64,000 nt of DNA from the NCBI GenBank assembly GCA_013368315.1, contig JAACJM010000078.1:1-64000 (forward strand), written 5' to 3'. This DNA comes from Tetrapyrgos nigripes (lineage: Eukaryota; Basidiomycota; Agaricomycetes; Agaricales; Campanellaceae). The notes below the pieces were generated by a model. The model saw nothing but the letters and a program-made list of their open reading frames with translations, ran no database searches and had not been told where the DNA came from. Of this stretch, positions 44,266 through 55,346 are shown piece after piece (position 1 is the first letter of the stretch; every line of letters begins with the position of its first letter). A program made the position numbers and the translations under genes.

Positions 44266-47200
44266 TTGCTGGGAAAAGAAGGCCAGGTCTCGACATCAGA
44301 TTCGGAACTGCCTATATGTGCTGGGTTTACCAAAGCTCAAGAACTCGCAGAAGCAGCCCAGAAAATGAAAGAAGATGTGTTACTCACAGATAAGATTCCA
44401 TCCCAATATCATCAGTTCTTATCAGTTTTTGACAAACAAACCTCAGAATGATTACCGAAACGTGGGGAATGGGATCATGCTATCAAATTGAAACCGGACT
44501 TCATACCACGCCCTTACAAAACTTACCCCTTATCTCCAAATGAACAAGAAGAACTTGATAATTTTATTAAGGAAAATTTGGAGAAAGAATACATTAGACC
44601 GTCGAAGTCTCCTATGGCAAGTCCTTTCTTCTTTGTCAAAAAGAAAGACAGGAAACTACGCCCTGTGCAGGACTATCGAGCACTAAATAAAGGAACCATC
44701 AAGAACGAATATCCCTTACCACTCATATCGGAACTGGTAGATAAACTCAAAGGAGCACGAGTCTTTTCGAAAATTGACCTTCGATGGGGATACAATAATG
44801 TACAAATAAAAGGAGATGAATGGAAAGCAGCATTCAAGACGAATAGAGGACTTTTTGAGCCAACGGTGATGTTTTTCAGTCTTATGAACTCTCCTGCGAC
44901 ATTCCAGGCAATGATGAATACTCTTTTTAAGGATCTTATTGATTCTGGAAAAGTGGTAATCTACATGGACGACATCTTGATCTTCACAAGAACCCTAGAA
45001 GAACATCAACATATGGTCAAACAAGTGCTCACACGACTTCAAGAGAACAATCTTTACGCTAAGCCAGAGAAATGTACCTTTGAAACCAGTTCAGTAGAAT
45101 TCCTAGGCCTCATTGTCTCCCACAATACATTGGCTATGGACCCAGTCAAAGTCGAAGGTGTTACTAAATGGCCAACACCACGAAATATCAAGGATGTTCA
45201 ATCATTTTTAGGGTTCGGAAACTTCTACCATCGTTTCATACATGACTTTTCTAAAGTTGCCCAACCACTCTTCGATCTTATGAAGAAGGACGAGCCATGG
45301 AAATGGTCAGATGAAACAGAAAGAGCCTTTCGAGCACTCAAAGATGTGTTCACATCTTCACCAGTTCTCTTAATGCCTGATCATTCTAAACTGTACCGAG
45401 TAGAGGTTGATGCTTCTGATTACGCCACAGGAGGAATTTTACAACAAAAGGGACCTGACGACAAATGGCACCCAGTTGCTTATCTATCGAAATCTTTATC
45501 TGAAACCAAACATAACTACGACATTCATGATAAAGAATTGTTGGCAATTATATGAGGATTGGAAGCTTGGCGACACTACCTTGAAGGGGGTCCACATACT
45601 ATTGAAATCCTCACTGATCACGAGAACTTGAAATACTTCACTACCGCTCAGAAACTTAGCTGACGACAAACAAGGATGGCCTTATTTCTGACCAGATTCG
45701 ACTTCACATTAACCCATAAACCTGGAAGTCTCAATTGAAGTGACCCCCGTTCTCGAAGACCAGACCATAAGGAGGGGGTCAAGAACAACAACAAGGACAG
45801 AGTATTACTCGACCCCAAATTCTTCAGAATTCAAGCCACAAGACCAGGAGCAGTAGTTGCGATAGGGGATGTTGAATTGAGAAGACGTATTAAGGAATGC
45901 CCTAAGAAAGACGTCGAAGTCGTGAGTGCCTTACAGGTCATCTTAAATAATGGTCCACACTCGCTGGTCAAAAACTTACAGGAATGGAACTATGAAGATG
46001 GGATTATATTGTTCCGAGGAAAGATCTACGTCCAAAACGACCAGCAACTACAGAGAGACATAGTCAAAATGCACCACGATAGTCTCACTGCAGGACACCC
46101 AGGCCGGTTTAAGACCTACAAACTGACAAGTAGAGAGTTCTGGTGGCCCAGTATGTCAGTATTTGTCCGTGATTATGTTGAAGGATGCGCTACTTGCCAA
46201 TTGACCAAGGCACAAAATCATCCATCACATGTACCATTAATTCCGAATGAAACACCAGAGAGACCTTTTGGTACTATCACGACCAACTTCATTACGGACC
46301 TTCCAGAATGTGAAGGTTTCAATGCAATCCACGTAACAGTAGATCGATCGACCAAAACTGTAGTAATCTCACCATCTCGGAAGGATATCGACAGTGACAG
46401 GACAATTGACGTGCTATTTAACAACACTTGGTGACATTATGGTCTTTGGGATAAGATGATATCGGATAGAGGACTGCAGTTTGCAAGTCAAGTTATGAAG
46501 GGGATATATGCTAAGTTAGGTATTACCTCAGCACTTAGTACAGCTTATCACCCACAAACAGATGGAGAGACCGAAAGGTTTAACCAAGAGCTTGAACAGT
46601 ATCTACGAACCTTTTGCAACTATCAACAAGATGATTGGGTCAAATATCTGCCCTACGCAGAGTTTTGCCATAACACCTGAGCACACTCCGCCACTGGAAA
46701 GTCACCCTTCGAATTACTCCATGGATACCTCCCTCGACTCTTTCCTTCAATCAACCCTACCTCACACATCCCAAAAGTTGAAGAACACCTTCAAAATTTA
46801 GAAGCACTACGGGAGGAATTGAAAGCAAGTTTGACGACCACTGCAGAGTTGATGAAGAGACAACATATGGATCATGTAAAAGAAGGGGTAAAATTCAAAG
46901 TGGGAGATTAGGTACTACTAGACGGAAAGAACTTAAAGACCACGAGGCCAAAAGCTAAGTTGGCAAACCGCCGTCATGGCCCATTTGAGATCACTGATGT
47001 AATTAGCACAGTTAATTACCGTCTCAAACTGCCGAACACCTGGCAGATCCATCCAGTCTTTCATGCTTCGCTTCTATCACCATACAAAGAAACTGAAGCC
47101 CATGGCATAAATTACCCAGGAGAACCAGCCGAATTGCTTCCAGAGGACAACAAATACAATGTCAAAGCAATCTTGGATTTGAAACCAATGAGAAATCGGT

Positions 47201-47420
47201 GGGGAGTACAATATTTGGTCAAATGGTTGGACTATGCAGACTCAGAAAATTCATGGGAACCAGCATCTGGGTTAACAAAGTTGAAAGATATGATCGAAAC
47301 CTTCCATCAACAACATCCAGATGCATATCCTCCACCAAACCTCATACGATCTGGATCAACAGTACGGTCAATGGGAATTAGTTTTGCAGATATTTGGAAA
47401 AGTACGTGTGTGCTCCAGGC
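44266..47420 (+). pseudogene. Gypsy pol: RT, RNase H, integrase with chromodomain
   Basis: RT blocks run from about 44488: LDNFIKENLEKEYIRPSKSP, KLRPVQDYRALN, FSKIDLRWGYNN, catalytic YMDD at about 44966, and EFLGLIVS. RNase H begins at YRVEVDASDYATGGIL (about 45395). Integrase has a HHCC-like HHDSLTAGHPGR...CATCQ and the core block VTVDRSTK...MISDRGLQFAS...GETERFNQELE. Its first catalytic Asp position reads Asn (TTNFITDLP). A chromodomain-like tail follows (YLVKWLDYADSENSWEP, about 47205). In-frame stops lie at 44449, 45553, 45661, 45736, 46432 and 46678 (all TGA) and at 46909 (TAG). It cannot give a functional product. Confidence 0.9.
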
Positions 47421-47446
47421 GAAAGCACAGCTTAAAGAGGGGGTAA

Positions 47447-47941
47447 TGTCACAAACTGCTACAGTTCTCTGCCCCCCTTCCTCTTCTAATTTATTATTGA
47501 ACCCTTTCTCTGATCATTCGTCCATTGCATTTCCTTGATAAACCCTTCAACCTTATACTTCTGACTTTGAACTTTATAAAACTTGTCAAACTCTATAATA
47601 ACTGTCAATCAATCTTCCCATCTTTCTTATCTCATATCTATGCTTCCTATCTTTAACTTGATTGATCTGATCTTCCTATCTTTCTTAACCATATGGTACC
47701 ATTCTATTTTTATTTACTTTTCCCATCCCTTCGTATTCCTCATATATACTCGAGATATCTTGTAACTGATTCCCCAGTTCGTTCACTTCGTCTCCACTCC
47801 ATACTACTACTGCGCAGTAGTAGAGCCTAGTCAGCTTACTCATTTTACTTCCTCTCTATATCTCTCTCAATCTATCTGTCTGTATCTGCTCTCTTAGTGT
47901 GTGACTTGGGTGGTTATTTGAGTGTATCAACAACCTTGACA
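47447..47941 (+). repeat. Right LTR of the Gypsy element
   Basis: 495 bp, TGTCACAAAC...CCTTGACA, followed by GAATA. It differs from the left LTR mainly by C/T and G/A changes. Confidence 0.93.
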
Positions 47942-47946
47942 GAATA

Positions 47947-48445
47947 GGGCCTGGCGCGTTGACACGTTACAGTTACTTACGGTTATTTCCTTTCTTTGTT
48001 TTATTTTCTCGTTCATTGTCCATTATACCTTTAGCATACCTGAGGGCACAACTATCTTCAATACAGCGAGATAGAGGTGAGCCACCGACTTCTACACTTT
48101 CATTCATACTGATATACATAGATATACATTTCTCGTATTTAGGTATGTACATCTATGTTTGCTACTACGTTACATTGACAAATACTTCTGCATTGATGAT
48201 TGTAGGGTACTACTCAAGTCAAATTAGTCAAGAACTCCTCAAGGTTACAAGTCTGGCTTCAACAATATGAGTACTATTGGGAATACAATGAAGTAGATGA
48301 TATGTTAACTCCAGCTTTGAGGCTCATAGAGAGCGATAATCTTGAAGGGCACCACTTACTTTCATTTATAAGAATATGAGACGAAGAATCAACGCTGACG
48401 TGCTCTCAAAACAGGGACTTCGAGGCATTATCGGTAGAAAATAGG
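47947..48445. other. No gene recognised between the Gypsy element and the right flanking repeat
   Basis: Without the Gypsy insertion, the flanks join as TGTAATGAACAGACACTGTGAATA followed by GGGCCTGGCGCGTTGACACGTTACA. This may be the start of an older LTR that served as target, but I cannot find its other end. Confidence 0.35.
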
Positions 48446-48715
48446 GGTGTGGGAACATGATGGGAACGAGTGCAAGTCTGCGTTGCAAAACGAGGTTCTC
48501 GAGGTTAAGTTGAGTCGCCTAGCCTCCCTCATTACCATCGGAAAGCCTCACAAGTCAGGTTAAGAGGGGAAACAACATGCAGAGATGCTGCCGGCGCTAC
48601 CTGGATGAAGTTGGCCGAGACTGAGGTCTCGGATTTGTGACCCGAGTTCAGGATTTTAAGCTGGCGCGTCCCACCGACGTTACTTAGCCCCAGCTCGTTT
48701 AATACTGGTAGAACG
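48446..48715 (-). repeat. Right arm of the large inverted repeat flanking the nest
   Basis: Reverse-complement match to 32715-32990 over its whole length, with scattered substitutions and small indels. Confidence 0.7.
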
Positions 48716-49040
48716 CGTCGTTTCAAATTGATTTAAGTCGGACATAAGTCAGTTGAGAAATCTTGGAGAAAACGGCTGCTTAGCCAATCAGATTTTTGCT
48801 ACCAGCAATTCTTTTCTTCAACTTCCACCAGCCCGCACTTCAAGTTTCCTCTACGCGTTTCTGTCACTGTGAACCACCCTTCTTATAGCAATAGTCCCAT
48901 ATTTTTTTCCATATGTATGTTCTTCCTTTTCATGCTCGTTTGACACGATTGATAGCTGCATCCAATTTCCTCAGCTCGGGGACGACTCAAATGATGCACT
49001 TGATGTCAGTTGCTCTGATACAGCAAAAACAACGCATATA

Positions 49041-49275
49041 CTCATGGTCACGGAAAGTGACGGTCCCGTGATCCAAACGTATATAAAAAGTTCGAGTCCA
49101 TCTTGCACACGCAATGTCTGCTTTGCCCCGATCTTTTGCCACAGATGGGTATTAAACATCCCAAAGATCAATGGACTGAAACTTGGGCTTAAGTTGGGTA
49201 TTGTCTAGCTCAAGGTGAAGGAAAATTCTACAGCACAAAGAAGCGTGGGAGACCGTCACTTTCCGTGACCATGAG
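49041..49275. mobile_element. 235-bp MITE with perfect 25-bp inverted repeats and TA duplication
   Basis: The left end CTCATGGTCACGGAAAGTGA continues to CGGTC; the right end is its exact inverse. TA occurs on both sides (49039-49040 and 49276-49277). Non-coding interior. Identical termini suggest recent mobility relative to the other MITEs here. Confidence 0.85.
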
Positions 49276-49885
49276 TAGAGGATGGTTAGAAGTCTCTGGT
49301 ATGTGCAAGCGCATAATTCGGATAAACATGCGTTGTCCAGTTCTATTGAAGCTGGACCTAGTAGAATATATCTGAAATGATAGGGGCTAATTTATGCGAC
49401 GCGTCAGAGTCATGTGCTGTGAATCGGGGATTTTGCCGCCGGCAATGGACATTTCGTTCTTCTCGATCACACATCTTCCGGCTCGTCTAATTTTCGTTTC
49501 GGTGACAAGAACATATGCTGATTGTATTTTCTCTTGTAGACTGGCCGGCGTTCCTGACCTGCTCCTGAGTCACAGCATGGTGACAACTCGTGTTACTGGT
49601 CTATCACCAGCACATTTAAAAAAAATGAAAGTCAGAAATGGGCATTCATGCCAAACAAGGTTCCCCGGACCATTGAAGGAAAGGCGCGAATTGGACACGT
49701 AACAGGGGCTTGGAAGAAGAGGGAAGGGAACGAGAAAGACAATGGTTGGATAATGACTGTCGCAAGGCTCCCAAGTACTTACTGTACTACTCCTTTACTA
49801 TTTTTCTTCCTTTCCAACTTTCAATCTTTTTTTCCGAGTGAGAATATACTAACGTGTTCCATTCGTGTAGATAATCTCTTGCAGG

Positions 49886-50083
49886 CTACCCTATAACTTC
49901 CTGCGGCAAGACACAAGCTCCTAAGACTTTATGAAAGCCGGCTTTGGATTTAGCGATGTCAAGGTTTTGGATATCCTGAAAGGTCACCTCTTCCTGCTCC
50001 CAAGTGTGAGAGAGGATAGCATAGCGCAGGATATCTGTGAAGAACTCCTTGAGTTTGAAGTCTTTTGTACTTAAGAGACGCAT
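49886..50083 (-). pseudogene. HET-domain N-terminal fragment
   Basis: It reads MRLLSTKDFKLKEFF, then YAILSHTWEQEEVTFQDI and a KAGFHKV block, the standard opening of the HET (heterokaryon incompatibility) domain. It then loses frame at GACVL, and translation stops at 49886. The conserved YVWIDTCCID-type continuation is not found in this orientation; a matching piece lies on the opposite strand at 50704. Confidence 0.75.
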
Positions 50084-50703
50084 AACGGGGGAAGGATCGA
50101 GAGTCGAGCTGAAAAACGCAAGGGTCAAAAGAATCCTGAGCAAAGAATATCGAGTACTTATTGTAGTGAGGGTTCAGGACAGGCTGTTGAGAAAGCTCAA
50201 CTACTGTCCAGGCCTTTATACACTGGTCATAGACTCTGCACGATCACAGAGCTGTCAGTATAGCTACGCTTCAGCTGACCTTAGGAACGAACAATAGTTA
50301 TGACGACTCTCGCCGCTCATTGGGTTCTTGATTTGACTATAAAAATACAAAGTCTCCCTCCACGCGTCCATTTCCAGCGTATTCTTTCTTCACTGAATCG
50401 CCTTATACCCTTATACGGCCTTCATCAGGAAAACCCCGAGTTCTGGCAAACTTTTCCGGCTGTTTTTGGCTGTTTGACTGGTAAAGAGTCGCAATCTATA
50501 AGAGAGGGTTCAGTAACAGTAAACGAAAAGAACTGAAAAGAAAAAAGGGGGGGGAGACGAAAACGAAGGAAAGCCAGAACACTCTCATCCTAGAAAATCT
50601 TCGAGACTAGCATGGCGTATCCACCCCTCTCCCCGATACTGTGAACCCCAAAAACCTTGTCTCGAGGTAAAACACGTGTTCTTCAATGGGTCCGTGCTCG
50701 TCG

Positions 50704-51035
50704 CTATCATTTTCAATTTTGATTGGATCTGGATTGACTCGTGCTACATCAACAAGGAAAGCAGCGCCGAGCTCTCCGAAGCGCTCAACTCAATGTACCA
50801 GTATTATGAAGACGCAGCAGTTTAAATTTGTTACGTCTACCTATCCGGTGTCTTTGGAAAGTATCATCCTCGAAATGAAAAATTCAACTTCAGTGACAGA
50901 CGCTTCAGGAGTTGCTCGCTCCTGAAGTTGTTGTGTTTTTGGATAAGGACTGGGAAAGAATTGGGAGCAGATGGAGCTTGCGGGATGTAGTCTCGGTGGT
51001 TACGAGCATTCCAGTGGATGTATTCGAGGGACAGC
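50704..51035 (+). pseudogene. HET-domain middle fragment, opposite orientation
   Basis: A plus-strand segment reads FDWIWIDSCYINKESSAEL, SEALNSMYQYYEDAAV, an in-frame TAA, then CYVYLSG. After a frame change it reads LQELLAPEVVVFLDKDWERIG and SRWSLRDVVSVVTSIPVDVF. These are the consecutive motifs that follow the opening of the HET domain. Together with the minus-strand fragment at 49886 it looks like one gene torn by an inversion, or two unrelated remnants. Confidence 0.75.
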
Positions 51036-51789
51036 TAGGGCATTACGTGTTGCACCTGAACATGCGACTATAAACCTCCGATAGTATACATTGGTTCTGA
51101 TAATTACGGATTACGGGCCATCATCGAAAGGGGCAAGAGTGTGCAAATGCCGTGTCAAAATTGATAGATATACTAGTATACAAAGACTTTGTGTAATGTT
51201 GAAGAAACGAGTCCCTCAAGCTTGACTGACCATAAAGTGGGCATGGGGATGGGGATTATATCCAGTGGCGAATGACTTTGAACGAGAGGCAGAAGTGAAG
51301 TTGACGCTGGGAGATTGAAATAGGTGTACCCTTCCCTGTCCGAAGATTACCCATTCGACGATATCTGGGAGGACGAATAGGAGAAGGAATGGGAATAGAA
51401 AGGTCGAGGAGGTCGAGGACAGACATGATAGGGTGTTATTTCAGCCATATGGTTGAGATTGACCGGTGTTGACCAAAAGGACGGAAGTTGACCATAGCTG
51501 GTTGCGTCAGCGCTTGCGGCACTTGTGACTTGCGGCAAAGCCGACAAGCGTGGGAAGCGGCACAATTAAATGAGGGCTTTTAACGATGTAATAGGGCATT
51601 TATTCACTTTAATTTACTCGCATCTTCGTCACGGGCGAGCCAATCGGAGAGAGGATAATGACACTGAGACACGGCGCTGAGCATGCTGCATCCCCGTGTA
51701 TACCTGGAAGAGGCTTCAACTGGAGCAATCCGTTGCGGTCGTAGCTAAAAGCACGATTAAATACCCTCTACAATCTCCTCTGCCAATCA
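51036..51789. other. No gene recognised
   Basis: No supportable coding frame. It lies between the HET remnants and the partial hydrolase duplicate. Confidence 0.35.
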
Positions 51790-51965
51790 TGATGTCACCT
51801 ATTGCATCAAATTCGTTCCCTCCACCGACGGAGGCCTCGTCTACGCTGAAGCTATCGGAGATCCCTCCAAACCGACCTCGATCTTCGTTCCCGGGTACAC
51901 ACTGTCGGCGCGGGTTTTTGATAAACAGTTTGAGGACGAAGAGTTGAGACGGGAGTTGTATTCTT
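51790..51965 (+). pseudogene. Partial duplicate of the hydrolase first exon
   Basis: This segment is nearly identical in content to 52665-52829, exon 1 of the hydrolase downstream (shared FVPSTDG, VYAEAIGDPSKP, VPGYTLS and FDKQFEDEELRRELY). It lacks the first residues and a normal start, and the rest of the gene does not follow. It is a truncated tandem duplicate about 0.87 kb upstream of its source. Confidence 0.8.
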
Positions 51966-52658
51966 GGTACTATTTATAATCAGGTACCTGCTTGTTACAA
52001 AGTGTGGCTTCTTTCACATTGCATGATATGACCACTGGAACTGTGGAAGTAGATGTTGTGGAACAGCGAATATTTTCGCGACGCAAGTGCGAATTTGGCC
52101 AAAACTGGGTACCCGGCCACCTGCTCTAGTCCAGCAACGGAAGAACCCGCTGAGATCATTCTAACTCGTGTTATATATACCTTTTGCATATAGAACTATG
52201 CTGAGTATAAAAATTAGCGGAATGGTACAGCCGTCGTTGAGTTGTGTTCACCAGAAGTGTCGTTGTCGCCGAGCGTGGAAAGCCCAATTAAGGAAAACGC
52301 GTCATTTCGGAATTTCGGCCCCTCCTTTGACACGCAATACTTACCGACGCTGAACAAGCTCTTTCATCAGTGTGCACTGGTCGGTAATCCATCTACCAGA
52401 CACCCCAAAGCCAGACCAATGGTCATAGAAAAGGAGATAATCGGCAAACGGCCAGCTTCCTGGTAGAAAATAGTATGTTATCGCTGATAATTGACACCGG
52501 GCTTTTCCCCAATAGGAAGGCCTCAGGGAACTGGAGTATTTAAAGTGGTGCGGTCGCTGCGCAACTGAGTTCCAGACAAAACCGCCCTCCCCCAAAGGCT
52601 ATCGTCACACTGTAAAAGCTCGATTGAAATCATCATCCTCACTTATCCTCCTCTACCA

Positions 52659-53743
52659 ATGTCCATCACATCCAAATTCGTACCTTCCACTGATGGAAGT
52701 CTCGTCTACGCTGAAGCCATCGGAGATCCATCCAAGCCTGCTTTGATCTTGGTACCTGGGTACACACTGTCAACACAGGTTTTTGATAAACAGTTCGAAG
52801 ACGAAGAGTTGAGACGGGAGTTGTATTTGGTATGTTATCGCTGACTATTATAGTCAGAATTTCCTTTATCGTCAATGAACGCCCAAATTTCAATGAACCG
52901 TTGTGTTAATTTGTTAAATTTACAGATACGTTACGATCCTCGAGGACATGGTCAGACTTCCAAACCCGAGACTGAGGAAGGACACGCTTCCAAGCTATAT
53001 GCAGACGATTTTGCAGCGGTGTGTAAAGCGTTTGGGGTCCGTAAGCCGGTGTTCGCTGGATGGTAAGGGTTTTTCCACTCGCCACTTTAAACCTAAAACT
53101 GAACGAAGGTTCTGATACAATGTGCTGCGTTTGCCAGGAGTCTTGCAGGTAAGTACCCAAGTATGATTGCCGTTCTGTCCCTCGTTAATGATCAATGTTC
53201 ACAGGAGCTATCGTAGCCGACATTTGTACCCACCTGGGCGCTGATTTTATTTCCGGAGCCATTCTCCTGGCAGGATTGCCTTCACTATCCCCAGAAAGTT
53301 TCAGCGCAATTCCACCTCAATTCCTCTCTACGATCGTTCCCGACCTCTTCTCAACCGAGACATCTGTACACAGAAACACCATCCTCCATTTCGCCAGCAA
53401 ACTCTTTGTCGATCCGAATTCTATTCCTTTTAGCGTTAGATGCGCTTGGATAGGAGCGACGTTTTTCATCCCTGCTCCAGTGTTTCAGTTAGTTCTTAGT
53501 CGACCGCAGAGTGTGAAAGAGTTGGAAGAGGCGGGGAAGGAAGGAAAGTTGAAATTTTTGTGTATTAATGCGGAGAAGGATGCGCAGAGGGCTGGTGGAG
53601 TTCCTGTGGTGGAGCTTCTGAAACCGACTTTTTCAGATGTTGAAGAGGTGGTGATAAAGGATGCAGGTCATGCATTTTTCTACGAGAAACCCCAGGAGAC
53701 GAATCGAGCACTGCTGGAGTTTGTTAGGAAGGTGGCTTTTTAG
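52659..53743 (+). CDS. Alpha/beta-fold hydrolase
   Basis: The exons are 52659-52829, 52926-53062, 53138-53148 and 53205-53743, giving 285 aa with all phases consistent. The protein starts MSITSKFVPSTDGSLVYAEA. An oxyanion-region LVPGYTLS precedes RYDPRGHGQTSKP. The nucleophile elbow GWSLAG is encoded largely by an 11-nt exon. A late Asp candidate (NAEKDAQRAGG) precedes the catalytic His in IKDAGHAFFYEKP. This is the usual Ser-Asp-His layout for esterases, epoxide hydrolases and related enzymes. No signal peptide, so probably intracellular. The substrate is unknown. Confidence 0.9.
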
Positions 53744-54834
53744 AACGCAAGATGGCATAGTAAAACTTGGAGTAATCCACCGAGACATTAGAAGACGAAG
53801 ATTTTTCTAACATTTGATTCAATCTACTATATGATACAGGCAACACGGAGACTAAGAAAAAATCATCTCACTCCTCAATGGTTGAACACCCTTCTACTGG
53901 TACCTCGCTTATCATCTGAGGGATCCTATCCCTCATTATATGCCTTCCTAACAAACCTATCCCTTGCACCACGAGCTTTGCACGAACTCTGCCATTTGGC
54001 CGGAATTTAAACTCAGAGCTCAGCGGCATCACAGTTGACAGTCGCCGACTCGCTGCTTCAAAAGGCCTCGTACCTAATAATCTATGTCACGCGCCCACGA
54101 TGGGCCACATGTTACTAGTAGCAAAAGCCTGAGTATTCCGGACGAGCATAGCACATTGGCGTCTGGCTGCAGCTGTAGCCTGAGTTGGTACGTTGTGACA
54201 TTTCTTAGTTCTTTCCGACCTTGTGAAAGTCATAGTCTGCCACAGGTACATGCATTATCGGACTTCCAGTGTTGACTATGCAATTGCCAATATCACGTAG
54301 TTCCCCCGCCGAAGCCTGGGAGCATGAAACTGATGGTGTTAGATCCCCTCCCTATGGTGCGGATCAAACTCTACTGCCAAGCGATCGACGATCGTCTGCA
54401 GTTACCTGTGCCCAGCGTTGCAGTCAAATGTTTGTAAGGTGAGAGCACTCAAGATGCGATCCTATGCTTCTGACCTTGGCTAATCTGTCACCTGAATCCT
54501 TAGACTACGTCCTTACCCCTTAGCCAAGCTATAGAAGAGCTAGAGCACATGCTAGCACATGTCGCTTGAAATGAGACCTTCGCGTCTTCACTGGCAAATT
54601 TCTGGCTGGGTGTCGGATGTATCTACTGGCTGTTTTTTTCATCCGTGTTAGTCATGAACTTGATCCGACATCCGACATCCGTTATGGCCTTCGTTGCCCT
54701 CGCCAACCTCTCCCATTGGCAATTGCGTATATATAAACTCGCGTTCATAGAGGCAGAAGGACCTACATACAACAGCAAAACTCAACTCGAAGACTCACTC
54801 ACCTTTCTCAAACCCATCCATCTATCTATCCATC
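53744..54834. other. Intergenic, including the promoter of the cerato-platanin gene
   Basis: No coding region supported. A TATATAAAC box at about 54730 lies about 105 bp upstream of the ATG at 54835, and a CCATCTATCTATCCATC leader directly precedes it. The remainder shows nothing recognisable. Confidence 0.45.
54728..54737 (+). promoter_or_regulatory. TATA-like box of the cerato-platanin gene
   Basis: GTATATATAAACTC lies about 105 bp upstream of the start codon at 54835, a plausible core promoter for a highly expressed secreted-protein gene. Inferred from position only. Confidence 0.5.
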
Positions 54835-55346
54835 ATGCAATTCCTGACTCTCCTCGCCGCTATCTCTACCACTCTCCTCCCCACCGCCCTCGCTCAGGCT
54901 GGTCCTTACCCCACCGCAAAATGAGCTACAACGACCAGTACGGCGACGGCAACACCCAACTTTCCACCCTCGCCTGCTCCCGCCTTATTCCAGAATACGG
55001 CTACAAAACCATCGGAGACTTCCCCGTCCGTTCCCAAGTCTACGCTGCCAGAGTCGCTCCTACCGTTGGCCTCGGTAACGAGGACTCTACCACAGTTAAT
55101 TGCGGAGGATGTTATCAGTTGAGGTGGTTGTATGGATTAGGCAACCAGGATGAGAACACAAATCATATTAATAGAGTTATTGTGGTGGATAGTGCCGAGG
55201 ATGGGTTTATTGTCCCGGAGAGTGCGTTCAACTTGTTGACGAATGGGTCAGCTCAGAGCCTTGGATCGACGGATGTTGTGTTTACTGAGCTTGACCGGGA
55301 GGAGTGTGGGTTCCCTACGCTAAGTGATCCCATTTTGTACTGGTGA
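54835..55346 (+). pseudogene. Cerato-platanin family secreted protein, frameshifted after the signal peptide
   Basis: The start at 54835 opens a clear signal peptide (MQFLTLLAAISTTLLPTALA). The mature part has the family features: a SYNDQYGDG-like opening, a first Cys in LACS, the CGGCYQL pair, VIVVDSAEDGF, FNLLTNG and a final C in EECG, within about 140 residues. A one-base discrepancy near 54919-54923 puts the signal peptide and mature part in different frames, so the gene as sequenced stops after about 29 codons. Cerato-platanins are small secreted surface-active proteins with an expansin-like double-psi barrel; several act as elicitors in plants. The stop lies at 55344-55346, where a GTGAGT may instead begin a last intron. 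Either a recent lesion or a sequencing error is possible. Confidence 0.8.

Larger units (their letters stand above)
42874..47941 (+). mobile_element. Ty3/Gypsy chromovirus, full ends but no gag, decayed pol
   Basis: Two 495-bp LTRs (42874-43368 and 47447-47941) begin TGTCA and end TGACA, flanked by the 5-bp duplication GAATA (42869-42873 and 47942-47946). A purine tract AAAGAGGGGG precedes the right LTR. I count nine differences between the LTRs by eye, eight of them transitions, so about 98 % identity. Only about 1.1 kb separates the left LTR from the RT, leaving no room for gag and a complete protease. The element is 5068 bp, shorter than typical full-length relatives. Confidence 0.93.
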
